This document shows, in pieces, positions 49,111 through 62,500 of a stretch of DNA of 64,000 nt. The position numbers and the translations under genes are program-made. Origin of the DNA: Opisthocomus hoazin (lineage: Eukaryota > Chordata > Aves > Opisthocomiformes > Opisthocomidae); the NCBI RefSeq assembly GCF_030867145.1, contig NC_134416.1:21023514-21087513 (forward strand), read 5' to 3'. Position 1 is the stretch's first letter. Each line of letters begins with the position of its first letter. The notes below the pieces were generated by a model. It was not told the DNA's origin and did not search any database. It saw only the letters and a list, made by a program, of their open reading frames with translations.

Positions 49111-52100
49111 GAAAGTGGTGGAGCTGCTAGCCTGCCTTTGTTCACAAGAAGAATGGAACATAGTTAATTCAAGTTCTGTCTGCAGAGACACAGAGATTAA
49201 ATGTGGAATTAATTTGCTTAGCAGGATTTTGTTTAAGTAGGCCTGGTCAAATAAACCTTCTCTCTTTTCCTGACAGGGCTATAGATTTGCTTGCTCTTCT
49301 GCTTTGCTTTAGAGTGCTTGACTTCTGGTAAGACACTTGCCTCACAAGCACAAGATATTCTGATTAATTTTATTAAATACCAACTCCAACAGGTCTTAAA
49401 AATAGCCATAAAATGAGTTTAGGATGGATCAGAAGCACCAAAACTAGTAGCATTTTTAGGACTCTACTTTTAGTGACGTTATTAAATATATTTTTCAGCA
49501 GTCTGTGTGATTTTGCAGGTTTGCAGATGACATTGTTTGTAGCAAATGACTAATCTTGTAGAGTACATAAAATCACTTACTGGAATGGCTGCAGTAAAAG
49601 TGAGATGTTTTAGTGCAAATCGGAGCTGAGGAGAATATTCAAACTTCTGACGTTCAGCTATGCTCCCTGGGCAGATGCGGGTGCCTCCAGAGGGCCATTC
49701 AGTGTCATGATGAGGTAGGAGTTAGACTCCTACCTACTGAGAGCCTGATGGTGTGCACGTGAATATGCTCCACCTCTGTCTTTCTACGTGTACAATTCAT
49801 TTTATACTATTATGTTTTATCCTGCTGCATTTACTGTGGTTCTCTGTGTTTCCCAGGTTCCAGAATGACAATGTGAACCTCTTGTTAGCCACGTTTTCTG
49901 ACCAGTCGGTGAGCCCTTACGCCTTGCTGGTTCAGCTGCCCAAGTCAGAATGGTGGTTCTGCGAGTCAATGGAAGGAGGTGAGATCCTCCAGACAGTGAC
50001 TTACAGTGGTGGGATGACTGAAGAAGCCTAAATTGGGCTGTTTTTCTGACTCACCCTCCAAAGGAGCTTCTTTCTCTACATTTAAAACAGAGGAGCCTTA
50101 GCAGGTGGAAGCTAGGTGATACATGCCCTTTGGTGTCTGTCAGCGACTTCAATTAATGCATAAACTACCCCTGTGCTACAAGACCAGTCACTAAAAAAAG
50201 ATCAAAGCAAGACGTAGGGCATCAAAAAAACATGGAGCAGACAAGCAGATTGGGACATTAACCTGAAAAATTCTGACATAGCCTTTGTGGTTCACTGTCA
50301 ATAGCCAGCTCACAGTGCATCATCTTGGCAGAGCCATGGCCACCTGGGCTAGCAGATCCCAGAATGAACAGAAAGGGAACAATCAGGTAAAAGTCAGAAA
50401 ACTGTTTTTGCCTTGGTACACTGAACTTTTGAAAGTTCATTAGAGGCAAGTATTTCATTCTGGAATCCCCATTTCATAGTGGAAAAGCAGAGTATGTACA
50501 GCCTGAACATTGGTCAAGAGATGTTAGGAGAAGGTGGAAGTGGGACAGTAGGCAAGGGGTCGGGTAGGGGATGGACAGTTCAGACTCATAGAAGTGCATA
50601 ACTAGATCTGGCCGCTAGGAGTGAGGGTAAAGATGAGTCAGTGGTTCCTCAGCAAGAGCATCATTAATTATTTGGATGCATTATTTAAGAAGATTGTAAG
50701 TTCAGTATTTTGTGAAGTCTTCAGGAAAAGGCAGGATTTTCCTAAAAAATGCTCTAAAGCATACTCCAGTGAAATTTCTAAAGCCTCTGTGCCCAGAAAA
50801 TAAGAGGAAATCGCCACGCCTCAACGTATGGCCTTAAGGTCTACGAGAACAATATTTTTGTCAGTTGTTAGAGTATTATTACATTTAACACTGCTGTTTA
50901 TACTTTGACTTTACTATCTGAAAGCTAGTCAGTGCATGCAAATGTCAGAGTGCTCTGAGCAACTTCCCTGATTGTTTGTTTGAGGAGACATTATCCCGTG
51001 CTTGGCTTGGAAACTTGGCAAGCTGTCTGATGTGGGAGAAGGGTTGAACAGAGTTTCAGTGATGAAATCCAGCTGATGTTCAAAGGGAAAGTCTACTCCC
51101 AGAACGCTCATAGGAGGAGGCCACTGTGAAAAAAGACACCGTGAATATTGCTAAGAAATCAATGAAAGTTGTGTGTTATAAATTTATGTGGTTTTCCCTC
51201 TTGTGCAAGTAAATAATACAGGCAAGACCAGAAGTATGGACTTTCACAGCAGTATTTGCCAGCTTTCTCCCTCCTGTCTTCCTGAAGCTAACGTTCCTGA
51301 GAAGGTATAGCAGGTCTATCTGTGTTCCTGAGAAGTCTGGACCTGAAATCCTTACTGGGACAAAACTCCTGCCAAGTTACAGGACTGGATCCTTAACTGA
51401 CCTTGCTGAAAACTACATTCACATCATGTCTTCAGCAGAAAGTGAATCCCATTGTGGGCTTGTCTGCTGCTGTAACCCCCTTGCCAAGTTTGGAGAGAGA
51501 TTCCTTATCTTGGCCCATTTCTTTGCAGGTGGAGGTCTTCACCTCCTTCTGTCAGAGTTGTCAGTGCGGTTTTGGAGGAGCCTACGGGTCTGGAGGAAGC
51601 TCTGAAGCCACAGTGCCATGGGTGCATCCTTCGTCCGGCAGACGAGGGGCGGAGGTGTTCGCTGCAGCCATGAGCAGGGCGGGCGGTCAGGCTCTCTGCG
51701 GGATGGAGGGGGCATCCGTTTGATGTGTGGTCAGGGTCCTCTGGGAAGCCTGCTGCTCTTCCGTGGGGAATATTAAATACAATTAAATAGCCTTTTAAGA
51801 CTTCGGTAGCAGGGAAGAACAAAGATAAGTGCAGGCAATTTGGCTCGCACCGAGCAGTTGCACCTCAGTCTTCACCAGGACTTTTCCTTGTGCCAGAACG
51901 GTGAGCTGCAGGTCGGGTGGGAGGTGGATCCCTGCAGCACACAGCAGAGGTTTGCGTGCCTTTGGTGGTGAGCACTGGTGTTTCGTATGCAGCTGTTCCC
52001 TTCTGTGATAATAAAGATTCTGATTATTCAAACAGCACCACAAAAAGCTGACACAGGAAAATGTTTCTCTGCAGCTTGCCCTAGATTTGGAAAATTTATA

Positions 52101-53120
52101 ATTCTGTTCACATTTCTGCCTAATACTAAGTAGAAGAAGTTATACATTACATCATAAAAAATAACAAACGATCAGAGGAGAGGGAGTACAATAAAGTCAT
52201 CCATTTACTTCAACTGGATGAATGCTCACCTGGTTATTGGTGGGTATAAAGGTCACAAGGGGCAAGAGTAGAGAAGAGCTCTTGTTCTTTGTGCCAGGCT
52301 CATTTGTTCCTTTAATGAACGCCCCGTTGCAACAAAAGCTGAAGTCCTTAAGAGTAAAATGAGAATATGTGGATATGACATAATCCACCAGTGTGATATC
52401 AGAGGCAATGGGGGTATGCGGTGTGGTGGTAATCAGTGGGGTTTTTTTGCTATTTTTGTATGCTTTCTTTAGCTACCCTATTTCCTTATCACAGTTAATT
52501 TTACATATTCAGGTTTTTTAATGCCCTCATTCTTCATGCTGTAGTTTATTTCTTTCATTTTTTAAAGGTTTTATCAGCTGCTAAGGTTCTTCCATGTAGC
52601 ATCTTGATACCTTTGGGAGTCATTTTTACATGAAGTCTCCCAGATAAAACACATCTGTGAGGTCTGCAGAACCTGTCCAGGTATTGCAATGATTTTATTG
52701 GTGGAGAGACAAAGTAATTATTTTCTCGTCTTATTTTAAAAAACACAAAGTTTTCAAAATAATGCCACACAGAGAAACATCTAAGTGGAAAGGTCATCAT
52801 TAAAAATAAACTCCATGAACCTGCAATTTTTCTGAATGTATTTGAATATGAATATTTGCGTGCTACTAAAGAGAAGATGCTTTGGACATAGCTAAAGGAG
52901 CTGCTTAAATGCAGTTCAGAAGCTCATCCATGGAGCCAGTGATCCACTGATCCCTGTAGGCAGCATTCCTTCAGCCTGCAGAAGGGACTCTGAACCCCTG
53001 GTAGAAGGAAATGAATGCTGATCTGGGAGGAAATTGCTACCTTTATTCTCCATGTTGAGTTATATTGTGATGTTGATGGCAATGGAAAGGATAAAAAGTA
53101 AACTAAAATCATGTGGGCAA
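49111..53120 (+). other. SYBU: SYBU intron 2, with no recognised exon
   Basis: No SYBU exon or named repeat is recognised. At about 51,590-51,720 there is a small GC- and CpG-richer patch. At 49,858-49,990 an acceptor-like TTTCCCAG and a donor-like GGTGAGAT flank an open frame, which I do not accept as an exon. Confidence 0.5.
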
Positions 53121-53687
53121 CAGAATCACAGATTCACACAGAATCACAGAATGGTAGGGGTTGGAAGGGACCTCTGTGGGTCATCTAGTCCAACCTCCTG
53201 CCGAAGCGGGGTCACCTAGAGCAGGCTGCACAGGACCTTGTCCAGGCGGGTCTTGAATATCTCCAGAGAAGGAGACTCCACAACCTCCCTGGGCAGCCTG
53301 TTCCAGGGCTCCGTCACCCTCAGAGGGAAGAAGTTCTTCCTCATGTTCAGACAGAACTTACTATGCTTCAGTTTGTGCCCATTGCCCCTTGTCCTGTCGC
53401 TGGGCACTACGGAAAAGAGCTTGGCCCAATCCTCCTGACACCCACCCTTCAGATATTTGCAAGTATATATTAGGTCCCCTCTCAGCCTTCTTCAGGCTGA
53501 ACAAGCCCAGCTCCCTCAGCCTCTCCTCGTAGCAGAGATGTTCCAGTCCCCTCACCATCCTTGTAGCCCTCCGCTGGACTCTCTCCATTAGCTCTTCATC
53601 TTTCTTGAACTGGGGAGCCTAGAACTGGACAGAGAGTCCAGACTCCATCCTCCAGATGAGGCCTCACTAGGGCAGTGTGGAGGGGAA
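53121..53687 (-). mobile_element. CR1 3' fragment, 567 bp
   Basis: The minus strand reads [17 protein letters not shown], then GLFSLKK..., [47 protein letters not shown] and the 3' UTR. It ends in a scrambled tail (AGAATCACAGATTCACACAG) at about 53,121-53,150. It is close to, but more diverged than, the 18 kb and 42.5 kb copies: a 3-bp deletion at the KKRRLRG motif breaks the match, and a short local duplication lies near 53,630-53,655. The 5' truncation is at about 53,687. Confidence 0.93.
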
Positions 53688-55468
53688 AATCCTGCTTTAG
53701 TCAGGATGAATGTGAGGATGGGCTGGAAACCTTATTGGCAGTCTTCTCTTTCCTGTTATTTTGCTCGGAACTAGAAAAATGGGTGAGTTGCAATAGACTG
53801 AGTTGCGAAAGGCAGCAACAAGATAGCAAAAGGAGATGCTTGTAGGCTTAATTGATCTGGTTTAAAGGAATGAGATATGATTCAGCTGGATTAGGTGCTT
53901 TGTGCCATTACTCCCCATTGTGCCTTGGGAGGGAATTCTGGCAGTAGGCTGGGCTGCCCCGTGCCTTGGCATCATGTCCGGCACTTTGCAGAGACCGGGG
54001 CAGCAACACCTCAGACTGCTGCCTGTTGTTACATGCTAATGCGTATGGCATGCGTTGGACGGTCGGCACCCATAGGTACCTTGCTCATCATCACTGGGAG
54101 CAGGACGCAGAGAAATGAGATGCAGAACATTGGAATGAATAGGTGAGGTTAGAATGACTGGCCAGGCATAAAGGAAAACCGGTTCACACAGAAGAATGAG
54201 GTTGTTTTACTGTACTGAGGAAGCAATAGTTAGAAACAGCAAAATCTGCGCTTTCCTGCAGAGGGGAGGTGGGCAGGGAGGGTGTTAGAGAGTTCCAGGA
54301 GTCCCTTTTACCTCATAAATGCACAATCATATGCTTTTTAAACAATCTGCCCATGCAAAGCTCAGTGCAAGATTGGGCTTGACTTGAATAATGAACAGGG
54401 TGGAAGTAGTAATGGTTATGCAAATTATTTGGCTCAGTTGCAGGTACTTCTTTGAGTTTCATATTAGGTAAAGATAATGCACTGGGAGCAGAGTGCAATT
54501 GCATAATTAAGATGGCAGCTTTCATTTTGTCCTGGGAAAGAACAAACAACTACATTTCTCCAGGAGAGTAAACATTCAAGGCTTCCCAGTGTCAGAGTAG
54601 CCTGTTTGTTTTTGTTGTGTATCTCTAAAACCACCATGACTTTTAGGGGAGCTGTGATTACTCAACATTACAGGAGACATGATTAGATGAAGGGGGTGTT
54701 TGATGTGTGGATTTTACCTGGACTCAGGCTTCTTGCTTTGCATTTAATTGTTAAGAGCTGTAGTGTTTGTATTCCTGGAGGTCAGGAACGTGGGTCTGTT
54801 CCCGAGGTGACTGCTAATGCCATGAAGCACTGGTGTTCCCTCGGAGGAATTCGGCTTTAAACAAAGGCGGTCTGTGTATAACACACCCTCTTCAGAACGA
54901 AGTACCTCACAGCCACTTGTCAGGAATGGAAGAGCTCTATGATCACGGTTGCTTTGAAAGGAAAAACAATTTTGAGAAACTTTTATTTATTGCAGTTAAA
55001 TGAAAACCCTGACTTTGTGAATATGGGCTGTGGGCCGTTCTCGTTCTTATAGGAATATATCTTGAAAGAGAGTATGTGGCCCATGCTTGCTCTCCATCCA
55101 GTATGCACCACACAAGCCATTCCTGTGTCTTATGTGCATTGCTTCATGCTGTGATATTTCCTAACCGGGCTAAGTCAAAACAATTTATCTTAGATCTGAA
55201 TTTTTGTTATGTAGCCCCTGATTTTGTGTTTTGTCAAACTCAGTGAAACAAGCGTTTGCCATTTTAATCTGCCATAAGGTATTCAAGACTTCTTCACAGA
55301 ATGGGAGAAACTAATAGCTTCTCCCCACGTTTCAGAGCCAGGGTTGTGCCTGTCAGATAACTGACTGTAAACAGTTGTAGTCCAAACACTTTTTTTTTTT
55401 TTAATTATTCTCCTAACGTTTGTGTACTTACTAGTTAGAAATGTTGATGTTTTCCCTTTTCTCTTCAG
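53688..55468 (+). other. SYBU: SYBU intron 2, last part
   Basis: No repeat or exon is recognised. A T-rich run at 55,389-55,402 and the pyrimidine-rich end TTTTCCCTTTTCTCTTCAG form the acceptor region for exon 3. Confidence 0.6.
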
Positions 55469-55666
55469 ATGACACTGGCTGTCCTAGTAGCCAGTCAGTA
55501 TCTCCAGTTAAGTCTCCTTCTGATGCTGGAAACAGTCCAATCAGTTTTTGCACTGGTAGCGATGGACACTTCTCCAGGAAGAAATTCAGTCCAGGGACAA
55601 TGAATGAAGGGAACCCGCAGCTGGCTCGATATAAGAAGGAGACAAAGACATGCCTTGTAAAGCCCG
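55469..55666 (+). CDS. SYBU: Syntabulin, coding exon 3 (residues ~70-135)
   Basis: The acceptor CTCTTCAG precedes 198 bases. The first two bases complete the codon begun in exon 2 to give Asp, and the reading continues DDTGCPSSQSVSPVKSP, one of the most conserved parts of syntabulin. It then reads SDAGNSPISFCTGSDG, FSRKKF, and ends RYKKETKTCLVKP plus one base before the donor G|GTGAGT at 55,667 (phase 1). The region is Ser/Pro-rich and probably disordered. The middle (FSPGTMNEGNPQLA) is more variable than the ends compared with what I know of mammalian syntabulin. The next exon, expected to continue with a Gly codon into a Ser-rich stretch, is not found before 64,000. Confidence 0.96.
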
Positions 55667-58600
55667 GTGAGTATAGTGTAGTTCATTTCTTTAATTACAC
55701 CTTCTAGTTGACTAGTACATCTACAGGTGTCTACATATATTATATTGTGCTGCCTGTGATGCCACTGATGCTGATAGTAAATAAAAAGAATAGTTGGGTT
55801 CTTTCTGTGGAGCCACCTGCAAGATTTGAAAACACTATCGGTAATCGCTTCTTCATGGGAATATAATTAACTGACGTCTTCGCTTTCTTTTATGAGGTAC
55901 AAGCATGATGCCAAATAACAACTGAAATGGATTTTATCCTATTTCATAGTAATTCCACACATATTTCACTGGCCAAAGATAAATGACTTTTACTATGAAA
56001 GCAAAGAATTACAGTCTTCTGATGTTGTTAGATTTATTGTTGGATCCTGCCTAAAGTTTACACTGCCAGGCTGTGATAGCTCTGGGTATGCAACATGTCA
56101 ACCCAAGGCAAGATAACGGGCAGTCTACGTATGGGAGTTAGGCAGATGTAGATCCATACTGCACTGGGTGAATCAAGAGCATGTCTCCCGTTGCCTCAGG
56201 CTGATGGACCACCTCGGACCACGAACTAAATCAGCACCTGCTTGTCGTACATCCAAGACTAAATATCCTGGTATGTCATTCGCTGGTGTAATTTTAAGGA
56301 GTGGATATAAAATGTTTTTGTGATTCATGTACAGGCAGCCCTTGATTACGAATGGTCACGGTATTTGTGCTGTTATATAATTAATAGTGGGGACAGAGCA
56401 GATTTTGCACCTGTACAGAGCCAGCTGAAGAACTGACATGGTTTATGAGCTCAGATAGCTCCTGGCTGTACTGTTTCCACAGTCATTTTACCTCTGGAAG
56501 CAATTTAGATCCTTTCATGAGGAGCCAGCTCAGATTTACCAGCACCATGTTTCATCCAGAAACAGTAGAGAACCTGTTGCAAAAACTCTTCACTGGCTTG
56601 GTCGTTGAAAGGAATGATTAAGTCTGACTTAGCACAGTTTTTTTTACCGAAGAGTCCTATACACATGGAAGACAGTTATGCAGTTGTTTCAATAAATTAC
56701 TTCATTATTTTTGATTGTCACATATAAATTGACCTATAATACCAAGTTATTAGCCTTTTGCAGTAATAGTCAGAAGTTATCTTCATTTTAGTTGATGGTA
56801 TTATTTCAAGTCCTTGAATGGACTCAGTTTGTTTGGCTTAGGTATGTAGGTATTCATGTAGGTGGGCCATTCAGTCACTGCCTCTGTATTGAGTGATGTC
56901 TGAGGTTGGAAAACTTGTCTGTAGAGTTCAAGCATGTCACTCCTGAGACCCATCAAAACTCTCAGAGCAGGAACTGGCTCTGATTTACAGAATACTTCTA
57001 AGTTCTTCCTGCCAAATATCTCACACCTTTTTAGTGGAAAGTTGTCAAAAACCACATCGTATTCAGTGTGAGAGCTGACACAGGCAAGGGACATTCCTGA
57101 AATGGTGAGCATGTCAGGGGACAGCTGGGGTTCATTTTGCTCACTGTTGGCCACAAGTGGTTAATGTAATTCTCTCCCATCGCTGTCTCTTGGCTTCAGG
57201 TGGATCCAGTCCCTTCCCCATGACTTACTTGCCTGTGAAATTCTGGTGACTCAGTCGGGAAGATCTAGTCCTTGTGCAAAGAGGAGGTATGGTCATGTAG
57301 CAAAACACGCAGGGAGTAGCGGGGGAGCAGTAGAAGGGAAGTGGGACATGGGAGGAGACTAACAGCAATGTGTCCTTGTTGTACGTAACCTAGTTCTGCA
57401 TACAGCTGGATACCTCAAACTACAGCGCAAAAGGAGTTGTGCATAGTATGTTTCTCCCTACCAAAAGCCCTTACTGATTTACGGAGATAATCTCTGTTCA
57501 TATTTATCTGAAACGTCTTGTGATAATGACTACGTAGCAGGAGCAGACATGAGAGACAAAAATCCAGCCTATCACTCTCTTTTGTAGACTCTGTCCTGCA
57601 CTACATTTTTGTAGGCAGGTACATCAATCAGTGTGCACCTTCAAAATGCCTGTTATTTTGTCGAAAATTTATCTGTTTCCAGGACTGTTTTCTTGGAACA
57701 TGCTGAATCTCAGAAGTAACACTCACACAGATATTTAGATAACTCAGGAAATGTCAGAGTGGGATAGCACTGAGAATGAACCCTGGGATGTTTTTAGGCT
57801 GTTCCCAAGCTCCAATGCTTTTCTGCTACTCTAGCAACATCACTTCATCTTTCTTTTCTATTCTTCAAAATATTAAATAAATACAACGTAGTTTTTTTTT
57901 CTCCAACAGCCTAAAGCATTGTTATATGGATCTAAGTCATCTTCACCTCTTGAAGGATTAACAGACTAGATTTGGATATCATTCATAATTTATGTTGTTT
58001 GCATAGTGAACCATACTTAATCATGGAATGCATTATCGCTGCATCTTGCTAAACCTCTGAAAGATTTATAATCATGAAGAAATTATTCATTTGGGATAGT
58101 TGGTAACGGTTTTTATTGTGCATTGCATCCGAATCACAGCAGTGTTATAGGTGAATTTGACTTAAAATCGGTGCCTGCTTTTCCAGGAAAGGATGGAGAG
58201 GAGGGGAACATTAAGGAAGATACATAACATCCACTCTAGGAGAAAGTTACAAGCCTTTTAATTTCAGGATTTTAGAAGTTGTTCCTCCTTTTGGATGTGA
58301 TTCATTTATGCAATATTAAAAGCAATAGAAAATGTGTTACAGAAAATGCCCTCACAAAATGACACAACAAGCTTTATTAACACTACTCCTAGTTTTTAAA
58401 GATGCTGTGCTGAATCCTACAGTTTCTGTAATGAATAAACAGGTGCATAAACACTTCCACATATTCATGTTCTTGGTGCACTCCTGCAAAGATCCATCCT
58501 GAATTCCTGCAGCTCATGTCCACATCTTGTTGAGAATAGTGGGAACTCTTTTGCTTTCTTTGACAGTCTTTCTCATCTCATTTTTCGACTTCCATTAGAA

Positions 58601-59025
58601 TGCTTAGCACAAGGATTCAAAATATGGATCTGGAAGCTGCAAAGTACTGACAAACTTCCAAACACATGTGGATAAAGCAGGGAGTCTTGGGCAAGAGTTA
58701 TGTCACTAACTTTGAACAGACTTGCATGTTCAAAGTAGCACAGAGATGTACTTGTATTTAAATGTCTGTGAGAATCACAATCTGTGAAAGGCACCTGATC
58801 AGCCGACTGCGTTCAGCATTTCTGGCACAAGTTCTAGCCTTTGCTTTCTTGCTTTTGGTGTCATGGGCACAGGGGACAGTTTATTGGATGAGCTGAGGTT
58901 ACTGTTACAGCTGCTTCTTCGAGCCCATGGACTTGCTGAAGTTTCACATGAAATTAGTAGGATTGAAGATTAAACACTAAGACCATCCCTGACTTGTCTC
59001 TTTTGCACCTTCAGGAGGTGTCATA
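55667..59025 (+). other. SYBU: SYBU intron 3, first part
   Basis: No exon or named repeat is recognised. A 117-codon antisense frame at 56,801-57,154 is listed under findings. Confidence 0.55.
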
Positions 59026-59163
59026 TACCATACACTGTCATATACTATATTCTGCCTGCAGAGCAGAGATGCAAGCACCACTGCATGAAACGAGTACCAT
59101 ACACTGCCATATACCATATTCTGCCTGCAGATCAGAGGTGTAAGCACCACTACATGAAACGAG
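59026..59163. repeat. 69-bp tandem duplication
   Basis: Two head-to-tail units, 59,026-59,094 and 59,095-59,163, begin TACCATACACTG and end CATGAAACGAG. By direct comparison they differ at six of 69 positions. It lies inside SYBU intron 3. Confidence 0.93.
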
Positions 59164-59311
59164 ACCTCAGTGAGCCACAGTTCGGGTCAGCTGCTAATAT
59201 TTGTAAAGACTGCCTGTCTGTCATTCACAGCTGGGTTCAGTAACAACCATTCCAGACATGAAGGAGCATGAAATTGCATATGAACACAACAAAATACTGC
59301 TTTCTTACTCT

Positions 59312-59500
59312 GACAGTGGTCAGACATCAGCACAGGTTGCCTAGAAAAGCGGTGGGTGGAATCTCCATGCATGGAGGTACCCAAAACTCATCTGGACACA
59401 GTCCCGGACAGCCTGCTTCAGCTAGACTGGCTTGAGCAGGAACTTGGACTAGATATTCTGAAGCGGTCCCTTCCACCCCCAGCAGTTCTGTGCTTCTGTG
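59312..59500 (+). mobile_element. CR1 3' fragment, diverged
   Basis: The words CAGTGGTCAGACATCAGCAC, AGGTTGCCTAGAAAAGCGGT, GGAATCTCCATGCATGGAGG, GAGCAGGAACTTGGACTAGA and a tail AGTTCTGTGCTTCTGTG follow the CR1 3' end. It represents a subfamily distinct from the young copies and is 5'-truncated. Confidence 0.85.
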
Positions 59501-62500
59501 TTGTCCGAACTTTTTTCCCTTTAAGCACTGAATCACCCAGATCCGTAGTTTTGCAAGGCACACATTGTGCTTTTCCTGCCCTATCTTTCATGTCTCCTGA
59601 CTGCTGTTTCACTTCTAGTGAGTTAATAGGAATGAAAGAATGAAAAGAGTAACTTGTAACAATTAGTATTCCATTAGAAATGTCGTTTAACTTTGAGCCA
59701 TTTTAAGCGTTGTTGTAGTCAGCATCTGTTGCCAGTATGTTCTTCTCTGCTTCTTGATGGTGAATTTGTCAAGTCCTAAGTGTGAGCCGTGGGTTAGGAT
59801 GTCCCAGTCTGAACACAATCATCTTTGCAGGCTTTAGGACAGTTAGGAATTCGAGGAGAGACAGGTGGAGCAGACTGTGTTGGACTGAAATTGGTTGTGA
59901 GTACGGTGCAGGTGCAGTTGCTTTTTTACTCAACGTTGGAGCTGATTGTAGTTAAGAAAAAGGAGGCAAGGGAAGTGACCCTGGGCATTTGGGAATATGA
60001 CAGTTTGAGCCAAATAAGCTAAACAGATTAGACTGGAAATGCAGGTGTTAGCTGCAAATGATGGCTAGATGTTAAAAATGCCTAGCTGGTAAAATGTAAT
60101 GCTGTTCCCACTTATTTTTTTGCCTTGTCTGGTGTGTGAGGCTTAGATTCCCAGGAGACTAAATGTCCAGGAACTTCTTCTTGGGGACACCCTGTGCAAG
60201 CAAATAGTTGTGGCGAATTAATCCGTTAGGGTGAAAATAGCAGAATAGTTTATCCATATTGCTACTCTACTTCCCTACGTGTCTGCACTCTAAAGGCAGT
60301 CGCTTTGGTTGTTTTAAAAACAAAACGTAAAAGCTCTGATTGAGGTTATGTTGCTGACATGTGGCCATATGACTTTACAGATCTCTTGTCAGCTCGCTCC
60401 CTCTCTTCAGTAGAGTGGTGTGGGAATAATAGTGTCTGACGCTGATACGTACCTATGTATGTGCTTCACTTCAACAACAGAGGAGTTGGTGTCTAAGTTC
60501 TGCAAGAGGAATGCCTTAGAGGTAGCTCTGGAAATATACTTCACCCTCACGAACTTGACTTTTCTGGTTGCAGAAGGATGCAATGATAGGACTTTGTTTT
60601 CTCTTCGGAAGACCGATAAAGTATCAGAAAGACACATTTGACTGGTGCATTTGTGCAAGAACATTGTATCTTGTATTTGCATGGCTTTTGTTCGTTCCCT
60701 GTACCGGGTTTCTGCAAGCAGTGGGAAAAATAGAACTGTTGTCCCCGTTGTTCAGGAACAGTGGTACAGAATACCAGGTTACAGAACGTGCTAACTTGAG
60801 TAGATCCTGTGGCACGCAAAGAGCTTCCTTGTTCTTCATGACTGCTAGTTGGTACTTCTACCTCTTACGTTGAAATACTTTTTAAAATGCTGCTGGTGTA
60901 CTATGTATTTGAAGGCAAACTCACATTCATTGGCTGTTGGAAAAAAAAACCAAACAAAACAACACAAAATACTCAAGAGAAAACCAGTATTTGGAGGTAG
61001 CAATCTGGCTTGACTGATCCCTAAAATAAATGGGCATGCCTCATTTGAAAAGCAGGATGGTGCAAAGGTAAGAGCGATGAGAAGACTGGTGACCTCAGCG
61101 CAACGTGTCTCTCTTTCTGCTGTCACTTACTTAGCAGTACTTTATAGCCCACTTTCCAAGACTGCGCCTTTCTGGGACAGGGAAAAAGAAGAACAAGGCT
61201 ATGTCAAAGAACATTTAACTCGGTTACAAATGCAGGATTTCATCAGAGTACGCCGTGCTCCCATCCTGCAATCAGTCATAACCTTACTTGCGCGGTGAAG
61301 GTGGGAAGGTTTGTGCTTCTGTTCCTGAGACTGGGCAGATAGTTAAATGTGTGGCTGCTGTCATGTGCATAAGCATACTGAAGTGGGGAAATGAGCTACA
61401 CCTGATTCAGTGTTCTTGAAATATGTGGTCACAGAACAAAAAAATGGACTGAAGATGGACCGAGTGAAGTAAGTTGATAGCAAATGATGGAGCACCTTGC
61501 CTATGACCGTACGTTCTCCACGTCTATGGAGATACATAGTGGTCAATGACACATGCTTCTGGAAGGCTTTCCACCTGCTTCTTAAAACCTCACCTTGGCA
61601 ATAAAAAGCGAGGATGCCGTTGAACATGTGTCATCTTTCCCAGATCTAAGCGCATGGTTCAAATGCTTCACTTCTGTCCCACACCTGACAGCAGACAACG
61701 TAACCATCCTGACATTCGGGTCCAACGGCACGCAACGCTTGTTTCCTCTACAGTTTTCATCTCACTCTTCTCCCTTTCTTACACGTGGACCTCGTAATAT
61801 CTTTAGAGCGGAGACGGCTTGTGATTTATCTGACCTCAATTCCCTATCTTTAATGTCGCTGTAATCTTGCTTGCACAAGTGCACTGAGGGCCTATTTTGT
61901 TCTAACGGATATATGGTGAATAAGACCAGTCAATCTAGTGTGCCATCTTTCTAACCAGACGTATAAGCGTTTACTTCAGGAGAAGAGAAATAGTACCGTG
62001 AGCTCAGTGGTTATACTGACTAACTCTCCGTTGACTAAAAATGGGAGCCAAGGCTGGCTCGGAGATGGGTGTCTGCGTTAGGGATGTCCACGTTCAGTCA
62101 GACGAATTCCACTCCTGTCTCCCGTGTTCCTCGTCAGGTCTCTGACCACTCTGCTGTTAGCCCTTATCGAAGCCAAGTACAATCTCTGTCTCTTTTACAT
62201 CTCTTTTTTTTTTTTTTTCTTTTTGAACAGAAAGGAAAGTCAGTCGTAGACGTTCGGTTGCGGAAGAAAGTTTGCGTTTGAACCACGCATGTATCTTCAA
62301 GTAGGTCTAATTAGATGCCTTTTCGTCTTCTGCTCATTCCTGATAAGCTTAGGCACTGTCCGTTTGTCCTGTTTCTCAGGACCCCTGCCCAAGGTGCCTA
62401 GCATTGCACAGGGAGAATCTGTATCTCATTTTACACTGGGAATTCCCAGGAATGAAGTATTTGTAGAAGGCAAGCTAAGTAAATTGCACTGAAGTGAAAA

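Noticed and set aside
49858..49990. Possible exon with acceptor-like TTTCCCAG and donor-like GGTGAGAT in SYBU intron 2
   Set aside because: The frame shows no resemblance to syntabulin. The phase 1 junction from exon 2 to exon 3 is already complete, and such splice-like pairs are common by chance.
62190..62300. Acceptor-like pyrimidine run followed by CAG and a donor-like GTAGGT downstream
   Set aside because: The enclosed reading does not match the expected next part of syntabulin. In the frame opened by the long ORF there is a stop before the donor.
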